A stretch of DNA of 64,000 bases from Anagrus nilaparvatae (GCA_022575985.1 JAKSXM010000077.1:186001-250000); one strand, 5' to 3'. Positions 42,890 through 54,235 are shown, numbered from the stretch's first letter. The notes: generated from the sequence alone by a model not told the origin. Program-made: numbers and translations.

Positions 42890-43956
42890 TGTTTTATCGG
42901 AACCACGTCCACGTGCTTATAGCCGACACTTTCATATAACCTATAGGTCACCAATCTTTTGTAAAACACGCGGCAATATAAATATATATTTCATAACATA
43001 TATTAGTATATATGTGTATGATACATTTATATATATATATATATATTACAATATATATTTTGAATTTAGAACAAAATTTTACTTAATGTCAAAACCTGTA
43101 AGAACGCTTCCCGAATCCAGAAAACTTTCATTGGTTTATAAACGCAGTACAATTTTTTTCAAAATTTAAAACGTTTAATATTTAATCACTTTTTGATTTA
43201 ATTAAGTTTTCATAAATTACAGAATACATTATTTATTTATAACTATCTGCAAAATAAAATTAAATATACTGGTCTAGACACTTATATATATAGTTAAAAT
43301 ATTTTTGTATTCTGGAAACAGCTGATCAAAGAGTGGGAAGTGAAGAGCTCGATCACATGATGTCAATGTCATAGCTGCCATCTTTTTTTTTTTACTGTTT
43401 GTTTACATTATAATATTGGTTTAGTGTTTTTATATACAAGGGAAATTTTATAGTAATTACTTCAAAAGTATCATTAATTATTTTATTTTTATATATAAAA
43501 ATATGCATTTAAAGTTATTGATGCGCATAAGTGATTTTATATTTATATGATATTTCCTAATCTCTTTTATTAAATGTCAATTTATTTGAATATTATAGAC
43601 ATTTTGGAGTACACGAAAAACTTAACAATATTTATGTCTCAAATAATCGTCGTTTGAATATAATAAAGTGAATTAGAAATAGTGTTAAATAATATAGTAC
43701 TAAACAATAATACTATAAGTGTTAATTTTTTAAATCGGATTCTTTGTGCAACAGTTTTATTATAAAAATTATGAATCTTACTTTTTTTGTGGTTTTTTTA
43801 AAGTATCATGCTACAGCTAGATATAAACTGTAATTAAACATTGAAGTATTATAGTGAATTTACGTGAAGAATAACATTATTTTTTTTTTATATAAATCAA
43901 TCAAAAAGTACTATTATATCCTTATCAAATTTAAAACCATCTGTGCATAATACAAA
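42890..43956. promoter_or_regulatory. Shared upstream region of two divergent genes
   Basis: About 1.07 kb between two opposed ATGs. It contains a (TA)n stretch (43027-43052) and a somewhat GC-richer patch (43320-43385: gctgatcaaagagtgggaag, gagctcgatcacatgatg). No TATA box can be assigned with confidence. The arrangement permits a bidirectional promoter. Confidence 0.35.
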
Positions 43957-46189
43957 ATGCCTGATTCGTGTTGTCTTTGTACAGCTACTGCTGCTAATTG
44001 TCCGAATGCCACATTTCACTTGTAAGTATAATTTTGTTATTTTTTAAATTTCTCATTTTATTTCATGAAATACAACTAGCAGATATTATTAACCTATACT
44101 AATGCCCAACCGATAGTTCTTGGACATTTGAATTTTTTGGTAATAAAAACTGTATAGTTTAGGCTCAAAAACTCACCTAGTAGGTTAATTGGATTGCTCT
44201 TTTCATTTTTGGAGTCTTTTTTTTCTGCAATCTTTTTTTATTTTTTAAATACTTTAAAATTGTCTAACTTAATTTTTAGTACTTTTGAGATAACTTTTTT
44301 GTATACTACTTGGGTATCGATCGAGGACTTAAATTAAATTAATGAATAAATTTTAATACAGTTTTCTGTCTTGATGCGAATTCAAACCATTGTTTTAAAT
44401 TTTTTTCAGAACCCAATATATATTCAGTATATATTCAGTCGCCTGCAATATATTGTCACTAAGTTATATCTTAGCCTTGATTACATGGGTTAGTTTTGTC
44501 CCACCGATTCCTGTAAAACCTAAATTAAAGACAATAATACTTTAAAAGTTTCAAGAATTTGGTTAGTTAAAGTACATTTGACTTATCCATAAAAATTTTA
44601 AGTGTAATATTTACCAGTGTGTAAGTATAAGCTTTACCAGTTACCCGAAGAATCAAAGGGAGCTTCACCCAATGTTCAAAATTTAGGAGTAAAATCAAGA
44701 ACCTGATATGCTGGAGCTTTGGGGTTTGTTTTTCCTAGTTCTATTTGATCATTAGAACTAGATGAAGCAAATTTTAAGACTCGGTCTATTCAGGTTTTTA
44801 GTTTTCTAAAGAAACTTGTTACTTAAAACTTTTCACTTACCGCTAAAAAGTAAGAGAAGTATACTTTCAGTATCAACTCCGGATTAATTACAAAAATTAG
44901 AATAGTTTTAATGCATCTTAGAATTTTAGTCACCCGAGCTTTGAAGTATATTTCTAGAATTAGAGTCCAGAAAAACCAGTTCCAAAACTTTGAAACATAT
45001 CTTCAAGCAGGCGAATAAAATACAAAACTTTTTTTTTATTTTTCAATTTGTTTTTTATTTTTTTCTATCTTCAATTATTTTTTTAAAACTCATATATGTA
45101 TGCATATAGGAAATTAATTTTTATTTTTTTATGTTAATTATACATATTTTGTTTCAAATTTGAATTCTGTTTTCCCTGAAAAAAGCTCTATTATAATATG
45201 TATATATTCTTAAACCTCTAATAAAAAGTACATGTAAAAAAAACTGTTTCTAAAAAATTATGTAGATTATTGTTTATGAAAATCTGTTATATACTTTCAA
45301 TGATTATAAAACTTGGCCTAAGATAAGTCAGATTTTATTAGATCAAAAGTTTACAGTGAACAGATAATTTTTCTTATACAGCTTTTTCAAATTGAGTCCA
45401 CAGGCTGTACTTTAAATATAATTAACTTATATAATAACGATTTATTATCTTCAGATACTGCTTAATTTGCCAGGCCCCTAAATAACCATTTTATGTCCCA
45501 AAAATTTTGTTTAAACTCTAAGTTTTTAAAAATGCTTTACTCGTTTTTTTTTAATTATTCGTTTGGCTGGTATCATAATTTAAAGACAAGGTCTCAATTT
45601 CAGGGTTTTACAAACAACATCATATCATATTTCTAACTTTGTGGATTTATAGGTATCTCAGAGACGCCTAAGACTAAAAGGACAAGTAAAGAATTTTCGG
45701 AAACTTTGAATTTGTACATAATTTTTTGAGTCCTGTAAAACTCATTTTTATAAAAAATTACAATTTTGGAAACAATTTAAAATTTGGTCATTTGGAAAAA
45801 AATGAGCATTTGCTTTATTGACTATCGTGATTAGAGAATCGGTGATAAAAAATTACAGTTTACGGGTATTAGAAGTTGGTGAGGGTTTTAAAGGCAAATG
45901 CACGTTCCTCATAGAGGAACCTATAGGTCAAATTTTTATTTCTGATGCCATACGTACGTTTTGAGACCTCAGGAAGTTAAAAAACCGGTTTCTAAAAAAA
46001 GTCTGTGTGTGTGTGACTGTATGTCTGTATCCGGTGATATTTAACAACCATTATTGTATTATACTTTTTTTTGGTTCCTCAAATAGGAACCATTGTGTTA
46101 GGTCAAAATTTGATTTTCTATTTTTCGGCATATAAGCACGTTTTGGGACCCCAGGAAGCTATAAAACCGGTTTTTAAAAAAAGTCTGTA

Positions 46190-46237
<48 letters not shown>

Positions 46238-49200
46238 TACGTATGTATGTAATCGGTGATATTTCACAAACATTATGGAATTAAGACCTAATTTTTTTTT
46301 CAAAAATTTTTTCACCAAAAAAACTCGAGGTACTTTTTTTTTTTTTAATTTGGATGTAATACCTCATTTATTTCCATGAAAGTATTTATACTTGAAAGTA
46401 TGGTTTTTACTTGATATCTCGAATCTGATACTTAATTTTTTGAAAATTTTTTTTCTAAAATTTTTTTTACAAAAAAATACAAAAAAACCAATTTTTTTTT
46501 TCTTTTTGGACGACGTACCTAATTTATTTCTATGGAAGTACTAGTTTTAAGAACCTCGTTTACAGTAATTTTTTGGAACTGATACAGAATTTTTTCAAAA
46601 TTTTTTTCTCAAAATTAAAAAAAAAGAATAATAAAAAAAATTGCAATATTTATTTTTTTTTTTGTTGTTGTAATACCTCATTTAATTCTATGAAAGTACT
46701 AATATTTTAAAATATTGTAACCAGTGATATTTCAAAACAATTATCGAATGAATATATAACTTTTTTTTCCAAAAATTTGTTTATTAAAAAAATCTCAAAA
46801 TACTTTTTTTTTTTTAATTTGGATGTAATACCTCATTCATTTCCATGATATTACTTATATTTGAAATTATGATTTTTACTCGATATCTTGAATCTGATAA
46901 TTAATTTTTTGAAAATTTTTTTCTCCAAAATCTTCGTTACAAAACAAAACACCAAATTTATTTTTTTCTAATTTATTTTAATGAGAGTACAAGTTTTAGA
47001 AATTTAGTTTATAGTAATTTTTTGTATCCAATCACAAATTTTTTTTTATTTTGATATAAATTATAACACACAAGAAAAAGTGATGGAAATCTTGCCTCTT
47101 TTTGACTTCCTTGGATTATTTTGCTCGTTGCTTTATTTATGTACACACCAAACCTAAAAGAATTTTTCGTTACCCAGAGAAGAATGATTGTTTATTTAAT
47201 TCTTTAGAGTGGAATTATTTTGAGGTTAATATTTTTAAAAACAATTATTTTTGTTTAAATTCTGTTCAAAAAGAATTAAATTGGAAATAATTGTTTTAAA
47301 AAAAATTAACCTCAAAATAATTCCTCTCTAAAGAATTAAATAAACATTCATTCTTCTCTGGGTAACAAAAAATTCTTTTAGGTTTGGTGTGTATGCAGTT
47401 TAATGAAATTATAAACAATAATAAACAGCCAAAAAATATTAAAAGGTTATGTTTGCATTTTAAAATTAAGATTTAAAAGTTATATTGGCATTTTTTAAAG
47501 AATCAAACAATTTAAAAATCTTGAAGCAATTAATGTGGTTATTTTTTTTATTACAAAATATTATTATTATTATTATTATCATTGTTGCGGAAGATTGGTC
47601 AAATGCAAGAAGTACACTGAGAAAATAAATTATAAACGAAAAATGTATGTATAAATGCATGGTTATAATCAATAATATTTGTTGTAAATTAAGATTAAAG
47701 CCCATTGTTTGAGGAACCTCAGTGCCAGCTAGTTGGCAGGGTATTTTTTTATTTGGATGTAATACCTCATTTTTTCCCATGAAAGAACTAATATCTATAG
47801 AAGTATAGTTTGTACTCGATATCTTGAATCTCAAAATTTTTTTCATCAAAAAATACAAAAAATAGAAATTTTTTTTTTCTTTTTGGACCTGGTAGTTAAT
47901 TTTTTTCTATTAATTTTTGCTCAAAACTTTTTGCATAAAAAAATTATAAAAAAAATAATAAATTTTTTTCTTTTGGAACGTAGTACTTAATTTTTTTCTA
48001 TGAATGTACTAATATCTAAATTTATCGTTTTTACTAGCTAAAATAGACTATTAAAAATATTTTGTTATACTTAAAAATTTACCCCACTTTAGAGGTTGAT
48101 ACCTCATTTTGTAGGGGTTGTGGGTGAGAACCCGCTCCGGAAATGATAAAACCGACCCAAATAACCTACTGGGAGAGTTTTACAGCCCAAATATTCAATC
48201 TTTTATTTAATTGTAAAATTCACCCCCTTGCTTACTAAAGACACCCCCAGGGAGAGTTTCAAGGGCAATTACATGCGCATTTGATTTGTTTTTAATCGCT
48301 GATGAGTCCTACCAATTATTTTTAATGCCAAATAAAAAATATTTTGCTTTTGGGAAGATCTTAAGTTTCTGAAAAAATTATTTGAAAATGTAACCCACTT
48401 TAGGGGTTGATATTAGTTTTTGTAGGGGTTGTAGGTGAAAACGGACTCCGAAAATAAAAAGAGCGACCCAAATAACGTACTGTGTAAGTTCTTCAGCCTA
48501 AAATATACAGTTTTTATTATCGGAAAATTTAAGTTCCGAAGAACTGGAAATTAATAGGTTGACCCAGAATATAATAGTCAAGTTAATAGCGTCTTGATAG
48601 CAATTAATTTACTGAAATTACTAGTGGAAGTTTCAATGTCAATAACCTTAGACTACCTCTTAGATGGAAGAAGCAATATGCAAGAAGTTGAATATTTAAG
48701 AATTTGTTTTCTTAAAAATTTTGCTTATTTTCAGGTCTAAGCAAGTCTACAGATATTGAAATAATCTCGGAAATAATAGAGAACCATAGTAATTTCTGCA
48801 TATTAGACAAGAAATATACAAATTGACTTACATAAACGTTTTCACTTTATTATAATTTATTAATTTACTTTTTAGAGTTCCTAAAAAAAAGGGCGTATAC
48901 AACATGGCATGGTTTGATATTTTAACAAATTTTGGAGTTCGCATTAAGCGAACAACAAAGGTGTGCAGTTTGCATTTTGAATCTAATTGCTTTCACGAAA
49001 AAGTATCAAATAATTTAAAAAAAAGGATACATTTAAGAGATGGGGCTATCCCAACAATTTTTTTTGATACCAAAAAAAGAAGGTAAATAAATTGTTTCAA
49101 ATTTTAAGACAATTAATTTTTTTCATTGTCATGTATAAATAAAAAATTTTAGTTATTTATGATTTTTATTTATTATTTATTATTTATTTTTAATTTTATT

Positions 49201-52200
49201 TATTTATAAGTATATGAATAACAATTATGTTTAAAAACAAAAAAATTTTCTCTTGAATGATATACAATTTATCACGAATATTTAATTTAATATAAATTGA
49301 AATTTTTTCATATATTAACCAGTACTGGGCGAGGGGTTGAAAAAACTAACTTTTTTCAGAATTGCGATGTTGTTAATTAACTAAGTTATACGTTTCGCCT
49401 GATTTGATTTCAGGCCTTATCAATAACTGTAAAAATATGTTACATACATAAAATTATTTAAAAATATTACTTTATTTAATACTAAAAATATAATATTTGG
49501 CTATGATATACAATTTTACAGAAAAAAGTTGTACATTTTTTAATATTATCTTTGACTATACGAGGTGTGGTATTGATAGGCATCATCTCGTTGTTTTTAT
49601 AACAAATAAGAATATGTATAATGGTGTGACCGTTTCTATCGCGAAGCTATGTTAACTTTTTTCTTTCAGAATCAAATAATGAAAATTTAGGGCCGATCCG
49701 ACGACCCCAACTGTCAACCATTGCTGATTTGGAAAAGAAAGACTAATATGTAATATATTTTTACAGTTATTGATAAGGCCTGAATTTAAATCAGGTGAAA
49801 AGTATAACTTAGTTAATAAACAACATCCTAATTTTGAAATAAGTTAGTTTTTTAAACCCCTCACCCAGTACTGGTCAATATATGAAAAAATTTGGAATAA
49901 AAAAAATTTCTGTTTGTATTTCAGAAAAATATCGAAGTTGAAGCAAATTAATAAACCAAAAACAACTCTTATTTTGTGCGATGGAGTATACAATAATGAA
50001 AATATTGTTGAAGTATCAAACAACGTTCAAAACCTTTTCTTCGAAAATAATACTTGCTGGAATAACAAAGAGAATAATTTACATGAATCAAATTTTAATA
50101 ATTCAGTTGGTAGTATGTCAGACTTTCATAATTTAATTTGCTGCACAGAAAATCCATGTACGTTATTATAATTTTTGTTTTTCAGATCTTAACAACTTCA
50201 TAAAAATCTTACCGAAAGAAAAGCCTCCACTTTTGCCAAGTATAATATTATGTGACCAAAATATTGAAAATTTTAGACAACATGGTGATGAAACTCGTAA
50301 TATTTTTATGCAAAAAAATGTTGCATTTCATGAGCAAATTCAAGATGCAAAGCCACAGATAAACATAACTAACATTGAATTTCATGCATCCAGTGAAAAA
50401 TTACGAGACTCTTCAAGTCCTGAGTGTTTTGAAATAGGCACTGGACATTCATCAACTGTAACTGTAACAAGCAACTCGAATATTTCATACATTATTTGTC
50501 TTGATGAAAATTTGCTTGACCCACAAAGTACAGATAAACTTTCAACAACTTCACATCAGCCTGTTTGTATTGATAACGGTGAAAAATCAACAGATGCTTT
50601 AAGGATCTGCCTTGAAAACGAATTTCAAGAAAATGCCTCTAAAGAAATTATCAATTACACTGATGATCCACAAATTATAAATGATTCTATTTGTACAAAT
50701 AATACTGAAAAATCAACAATATGTTTTAATGATTCAATAAGCTGTTTTCAAGAACCCATAAGAGATGTAGAAAATTCGGTTTTTGAAAATATTCACAACT
50801 TTGTTGATCCTATTTGCATGGAAGGCCTTAAAAATTTAAATGATGAGACTTGTGAAAACACAAATAATAGCAATTGCCTCAATGATAATTTGGTGGGACC
50901 AAAGAAATTGAGTGCAAAAGATTATACCAAAGATGAATCATTTGTTGAAAATCAGTCTTCTTCGCTGAATAATTTTAATAAATTTGAAAATGATATTCAG
51001 AATTCAAATGTACCAATTAATGAGATTAAAGAAAGTTTAGTTCTGTTAGAAAAGATGAAATTAGATAACTCAAGAAAAAATATCATTTATGAACATGGAT
51101 TATTAGTTTGGGGTAAATTCAGTGGTTTATGGTATCCAGGTGATTATAAAATTATATATAACTCACATTATTCATTAAAAACTAAAAGAATATTATATTT
51201 ATTTAAGCAATAATTGTTCGAGAAAGCGATGTTGGCTATAATCTTAGTTCTCCAAACAATGTTTTCTTGATTTGGATTGATGGACTCTTACACAATGAAG
51301 TTAGTAAATTTTTGTAAAACATTTATTTCTGCTTAAAAAATAATGAATATTTTTAAATTTTTGAAATTGTAGGTAAATAAAGTAAATTCTGTAAAATTTT
51401 TCTGTGATTTTTCAGAAACTATATTAGATTATAATAAAGGAAAGAAAAAAAATAAATCTTCCAATTGCTCAAAAAGTTTGTTAAAAATTTTAAAGGTAGA
51501 TACAGCTATATCAATAATATTCAAATAAAATAATAATTAGCTTAGGTATTTTAACTGTTAATTTTTCTGTCTAATTGTTTTAGCTTGTATCCAATATTAT
51601 TTCATTAGATATTCCAGAGCAGCCCAAAGTCCAGTGGATTAGAAACACTTTTCACGCGCATAAAAACAAATGTAAAATAAATTCTTTTCTTTTATTTTTA
51701 AGTTTTGGATAATAATCAATATTAACAATTGAATTTGTTTGTTTCAGTGCGTAATATTCGTTTTTTTCCATATCCTGAAGAAGTAAAATGTTCTTTAGAA
51801 AAAATAAGTAATTATACACAAAATGTTGAAAAAAATACTACTTTTGATCAAGGCAGGTTATGTTTATCAAGTTTTATATTTTTCGTAATGAATAAAATAA
51901 TAATTACTTAATTAACATTTGCAGGCAATGATTCACAAAATATAGATAGTAATATAAATAATAATGAACAAAAAAAGAAAATAAGAATATTATCAATGTT
52001 TGATGGTATAAGCACAGGTAACTTTAAATAATACTTTTGCCAGCAAAAAATATGATTCAGCTTCATTTAGATGGGTTAAAAATTGGATAAATTTTAACTT
52101 TTGCATTAAATTATATTAACAATTTTTTGTTTTCTTTTGCACAGGACGAGTTGCAGTTGATAATTTGAAACTTGATGTGGATTGCTATTTTGCTTGCGAG

Positions 52201-53178
52201 AAAGACCCTGAATCTCTTATTATAAGCGAAGCTAATTACGATGAGACAGAAGTAACACAATTGAAAGGTAACGACATTATGAAAATTACCAAAGAACAGA
52301 TTAAAAAATTATGCCCGATAGATTTATATATAGGCGGATCTCCGTGTAATCAGTTAAGTAGGGTAAATCGGAATAGGATTGGTTTACAAGGTAAAATATT
52401 CTTTAAACTAAAAATATATTCATTTTTCTAAGGGTATACATTTTTTATTGATGCAGGAGAGTCTTTCAAAGTGGTAAAAAAGTTTTTGAAAATAAAGAAA
52501 TGGATTCTAGAATTCAATCCACCAGACAGGAAATTATATTTCTTGTTTGAGAATGTGAAATGAATGTTTAATGCTGATAAAAAAACTTTAACGAAGTACG
52601 AGAGATGAATAAAATAAATTATTGAAGTATTTATTTATCAAAAACGTTCTTTTACTTATCGTTTCTTATTTCAGATTATTTGGTATTCATTTTAAAGAAT
52701 TTGATTCAGTAAACTTGACAGCAATGCACCGTAGACGCCTGTATTGGACGAATATTGAGGGGATTTCTTGCAATATTAATAAAAATAGAAAACTGCAAGA
52801 GTTTTTAAATAAGAAATGTGAGAGGGTTGCTCTTTTTGAAAGTCTTCAGTGCATAACAACTAAGTCGAATTCTCGCTTGCAAGGTATATATGCTTTTTAA
52901 AAATTTTAAATTTATAAATTTCGTTTTTAATTTATTGCTAACAAAACATTTTTAAAGGACCTCTAAAAAAGCATCCTGTTCAATATAAAGGAAAGGTTGA
53001 TAAAATATGGATATCTGAAGAAGAAGATTTATTTGGATTGCCTCCTCACTACACCGACTATGGAAATTTTTCATTAACTGCCAGAAGAAAATTCACAGGA
53101 AAGGCTTGGTGTGTCAGAACTATTCAACATTTTTTGCAACCTTTAACTAAAATTTTTAAACTGCTTATTAATGACTAA
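43957..53178 (+). CDS. THAP - PWWP - DNMT3-type DNA cytosine methyltransferase fusion (13 exons, one in-frame TGA)
   Basis: A de novo C5-DNA methyltransferase in the nucleus is inferred. Exon model: 43957-44021, 48876-49082, 49925-50109, 50186-51139, 51208-51299, 51373-51495, 51584-51671, 51748-51807, 51925-52017, 52145-52390, 52457-52595, 52675-52883, 52958-53178. Every junction is GT-AG and every phase fits, giving 893 codons. Residues 1-88 form a THAP zinc finger and about 90-455 an Asn/Ser-rich linker. About 456-545 is PWWP, and 611-890 the methyltransferase with DGISTG, GGSPCNQ (catalytic Cys near 690), FENV, and TGKAW near the end. The ADD domain of DNMT3 is missing. An in-frame TGA at codon 740 interrupts exon 11. 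Ends of exons 3, 5 and 8 have alternatives. The THAP link rests on phase and order, not on transcripts. Confidence 0.8.
45316..45498 (-). repeat. Isolated copy of the palindrome-core end sequence
   Basis: 'aaaagtttacagtgaacagat' to 'cttaatttgccaggcccct' matches 7985-8112 and then the complement of the right-arm start (aataaccattttat). It is a diverged, dispersed copy about 37 kb away from the palindrome, which supports a mobile origin of the core. Confidence 0.75.
46194..46234. repeat. (TG)n microsatellite
   Basis: About 20 TG dinucleotides, followed by imperfect 'tacgtacgtatgtatg'. ORFs reading poly-Val-Cys or poly-His-Thr across it are artefacts. Confidence 0.95.
47139..47397. mobile_element. 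Hairpin MITE of about 260 bp
   Basis: 'acaccaaacctaaaagaat' and 'ttacccagagaagaatg' are mirrored by 'cattcttctctgggtaac' and 'aattcttttaggtttggtgt'. Arms are about 115 bp around a short loop. It lies inside intron 1. Two small ORFs across it are not genes. Confidence 0.75.
49300..49897. mobile_element. TIR element (MITE) of about 590 bp in intron 2
   Basis: The left end 'aattttttcatatattaacc', 'agtactgggcgaggggttg' is mirrored by 'caacccctc'-like 'aaacccctcacccagtactg' and 'gtcaatatatgaaaaaattt'. The inverted parts extend over about 140 bp (acttagttaattaac, gataaggcctgaa). It ends just before the acceptor of exon 3 and fills most of the 842-bp intron. Confidence 0.75.
49925..51139 (+). other. 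Linker exons 3 and 4 of the THAP-DNMT3 gene
   Basis: About 380 codons, rich in Asn, Ser, Glu and Ile, low-complexity and probably disordered. A Cys appears at regular distances in blocks like SIICDQN, ICLDEN, VCIDNG and ICTNNTEK, a loose repeat of about 35 residues (I-C-x-[DEN]-[DN]). Exons 3 and 4 lie in different frames. A 76-bp intron (50110-50185, donor GGTAGTATG) restores phase; a donor at 50158 would also fit but leaves only 28 bp. Confidence 0.65.
51090..51495 (+). other. PWWP domain (exons 4-6)
   Basis: GLLVWGKFSGLWYP at the end of exon 4 matches the start of PWWP, the P-W-W-P signature appearing here as LWYP. Exon 5 supplies NNVFLIWIDGLLHNEV (the beta strand written WVQWFGDGKFS in vertebrate DNMT3). 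Exon 6 supplies SVKFFCDFSETI and SLLKILK, matching the helical end. PWWP domains read methylated H3K36 and bind DNA. Introns are 68 bp (51140-51207) and about 73 bp. Confidence 0.8.
51584..51807 (+). other. Short connector between PWWP and methyltransferase (exons 7 and 8); ADD domain absent
   Basis: Only about 50 codons link the PWWP to the catalytic domain. There is no Cys-rich ADD (GATA/PHD-like) module, which in usual DNMT3 proteins spans over 100 residues with about ten zinc-binding Cys. Exon 8 is best ended at ATAA|GTAATT to keep phase. Nearby alternatives would add a few residues but no Cys cluster. Confidence 0.65.
51925..53178 (+). other. DNMT3: DNMT3-type methyltransferase domain (exons 9-13)
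   Basis: Motif I is ILSMFDGISTGRVAVDNL (S-adenosylmethionine binding) and motif II-III VDCYFACEKD. Motif IV is IDLYIGGSPCNQLSRVN with the catalytic Cys, and motif VI LYFLFENV. The target-recognition block has AMHRRRLYWTNIEG, then LFGLPPHYTDYGNFS, and motif IX-X is RRKFTGKAWCVRTIQHFLQPL. The order and spacing match vertebrate DNMT3 almost residue for residue, and CNQLSRVN is of DNMT3 rather than DNMT1 or DNMT2 type. The RLFFEF segment used for the DNMT3 Phe-Phe interface is replaced (ESFKVVKKF). Confidence 0.92.
52561..52563 (+). other. In-frame TGA in exon 11 after the FENV motif
   Basis: The reading FLFENVK - TGA - MFNADKKTLTK aligns one-to-one with the vertebrate FENVVAMGVSDKRDISR, the TGA taking the place of one residue. 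No splice choice removes it in frame. A second TGA (52609) is intronic if the GTACGA donor at 52596 is used. Left unread, translation would end after 739 codons and lose the target-recognition region and motifs IX-X. Confidence 0.85.
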
Positions 53179-53707
53179 ATGTTAATATTTAATAATTTAT
53201 AAATTTTAATATTTTTTAATGTACATGTTTCAATAATATGGGTAGTCTGAAAGTAAATTATTGTGAAATTAAAAACATAAATTTAAAGAATATTTGTAAT
53301 ACCAAATAGTACGTGTAGAAAAACTATGTGTTTACCCAAAAAATATTTTACCTACTTATTCAGTTACATCCATTTTTTTAAGTCCTTATTTGACATCAAA
53401 TGAATATTATTGTAATCATCATTTTAAATAATAGAATTAACAATAAATATTGTTAAAAGTATTGTTAAATGCAAACTTAATACAACAATATTCCTCAACT
53501 TTGACATTCATTCTCTACATTATTTATGTTTCATTTTCTGCAAATATATTTTAGAATAGCTTTGATAAATTTTATCCAGAGAGTATTCTCCAGATATAAT
53601 TTTTTTTTTTCTTAGGTATAGGTATACATTTCAGCATATTTATTTATTGTTTAGGTAAATTAGTGTTTTAGTAATTTAGTGTCAATAATATGTTTAAAAT
53701 AAATACA
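53179..53707. other. 3' flank of the DNMT3 gene
   Basis: AT-rich and non-coding. A possible polyadenylation signal AATAAA occurs near 53441. Nothing else recognised. Confidence 0.4.
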
Positions 53708-53937
53708 CGGAGAAAAATAACTCTTAAACATAACCAAAATTGCTGGTTATGTTAACATCATAAAGTTTTGTTGTTTTCTGTTCAAATATTTTGTAAATAT
53801 AAACATGTTTATAGTTAGAATTACAATATTCTAACTTCATATTTGTAAAATTTACAAAATTTTTTTGTTCTTAAAAGTAACCCTGTTTTACTAGAATTAA
53901 CCTTGCAAAATATACAAAATATTTTTCTCCGTGTACA
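53708..53937. mobile_element. MITE of about 230 bp with CACGGAGAAAAATA ends
   Basis: The left end 'tacacggagaaaaata' is mirrored by 'tatttttctccgtgta' at 53921-53937. The interior has several 'gttatgttaac' and 'tgtaaatat' inversions. Ends of this kind are widespread in insect genomes. Confidence 0.75.
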
Positions 53938-54235
53938 TGTTAAAAATATATTCAGAAAATTCAATATATACAGAAATTTTTTACTTTATATTTACCTAGT
54001 CACGTTACCACATATGTACAATTCTTTACTGTACAATTCTCCAAGAATTTGAGTTCTGTGGAGAGCTTCATATATAAGCATCTGACTTTTTATGTTTTTA
54101 TAAGAGTTTATTCGACAAAAATAAATGATATTTCAGAATAATTTAAAGTTTAGGAATTAATTTAAGAAAACAAAAATTTGTTCTTAAAATAGATTTTTCA
54201 AATTTATTCTACGTTTGTTGCAATGTAAAAAAAAG

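Larger units (their letters stand above)
44030..48870. other. Intron 1 of the THAP-DNMT3 gene, repeat-filled
   Basis: No coding frame recognised. Contains an isolated palindrome-core fragment (45316-45498), a duplicated unit with 'ggttcctcaaataggaacc' and 'aaaccggtttttaaaaaaag' (about 45900-46330) with a TG microsatellite, and diverged units with 'ttggatgtaatacctcatt' (46330-48000). It also holds a hairpin element (47139-47397) and a duplicated GC-richer unit (48070-48530: aggggttgtgggtgagaac). Confidence 0.6.
43957..49082 (+). other. THAP zinc-finger exons 1 and 2
   Basis: Exon 1 (43957-44021) encodes MPDSCCLCTATAANC.. and stops in phase 2 at a GTAAGT donor. Exon 2 (48876-49082) continues VPKKGVYNMAW. 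THAP hallmarks are present: N-terminal Cys pair, the conserved Pro (VPKK), the Trp (MAW), the Cys-x2-His pair (VCSLHF), ESNCF, and the closing AIPTIF. THAP domains bind specific DNA through this C2CH zinc site. The two exons are separated by a 4.85-kb intron full of repeats. Confidence 0.9.

Noticed and set aside
46071..46318. ORFs with poly-Val-Cys or poly-His-Thr
   Set aside because: Produced by the (TG)n microsatellite.
50158..50185. 28-bp intron between exons 3 and 4 of the THAP-DNMT3 gene
   Set aside because: GT-AG and phase fit, but 28 bp is below the usual minimum intron length; a 76-bp intron from 50110 fits the same phase.
52609..52611. Second in-frame stop in DNMT3 exon 11
   Set aside because: It is removed by the donor at 52596 (GTACGA), which also gives a gap-free alignment with other DNMT3 proteins.
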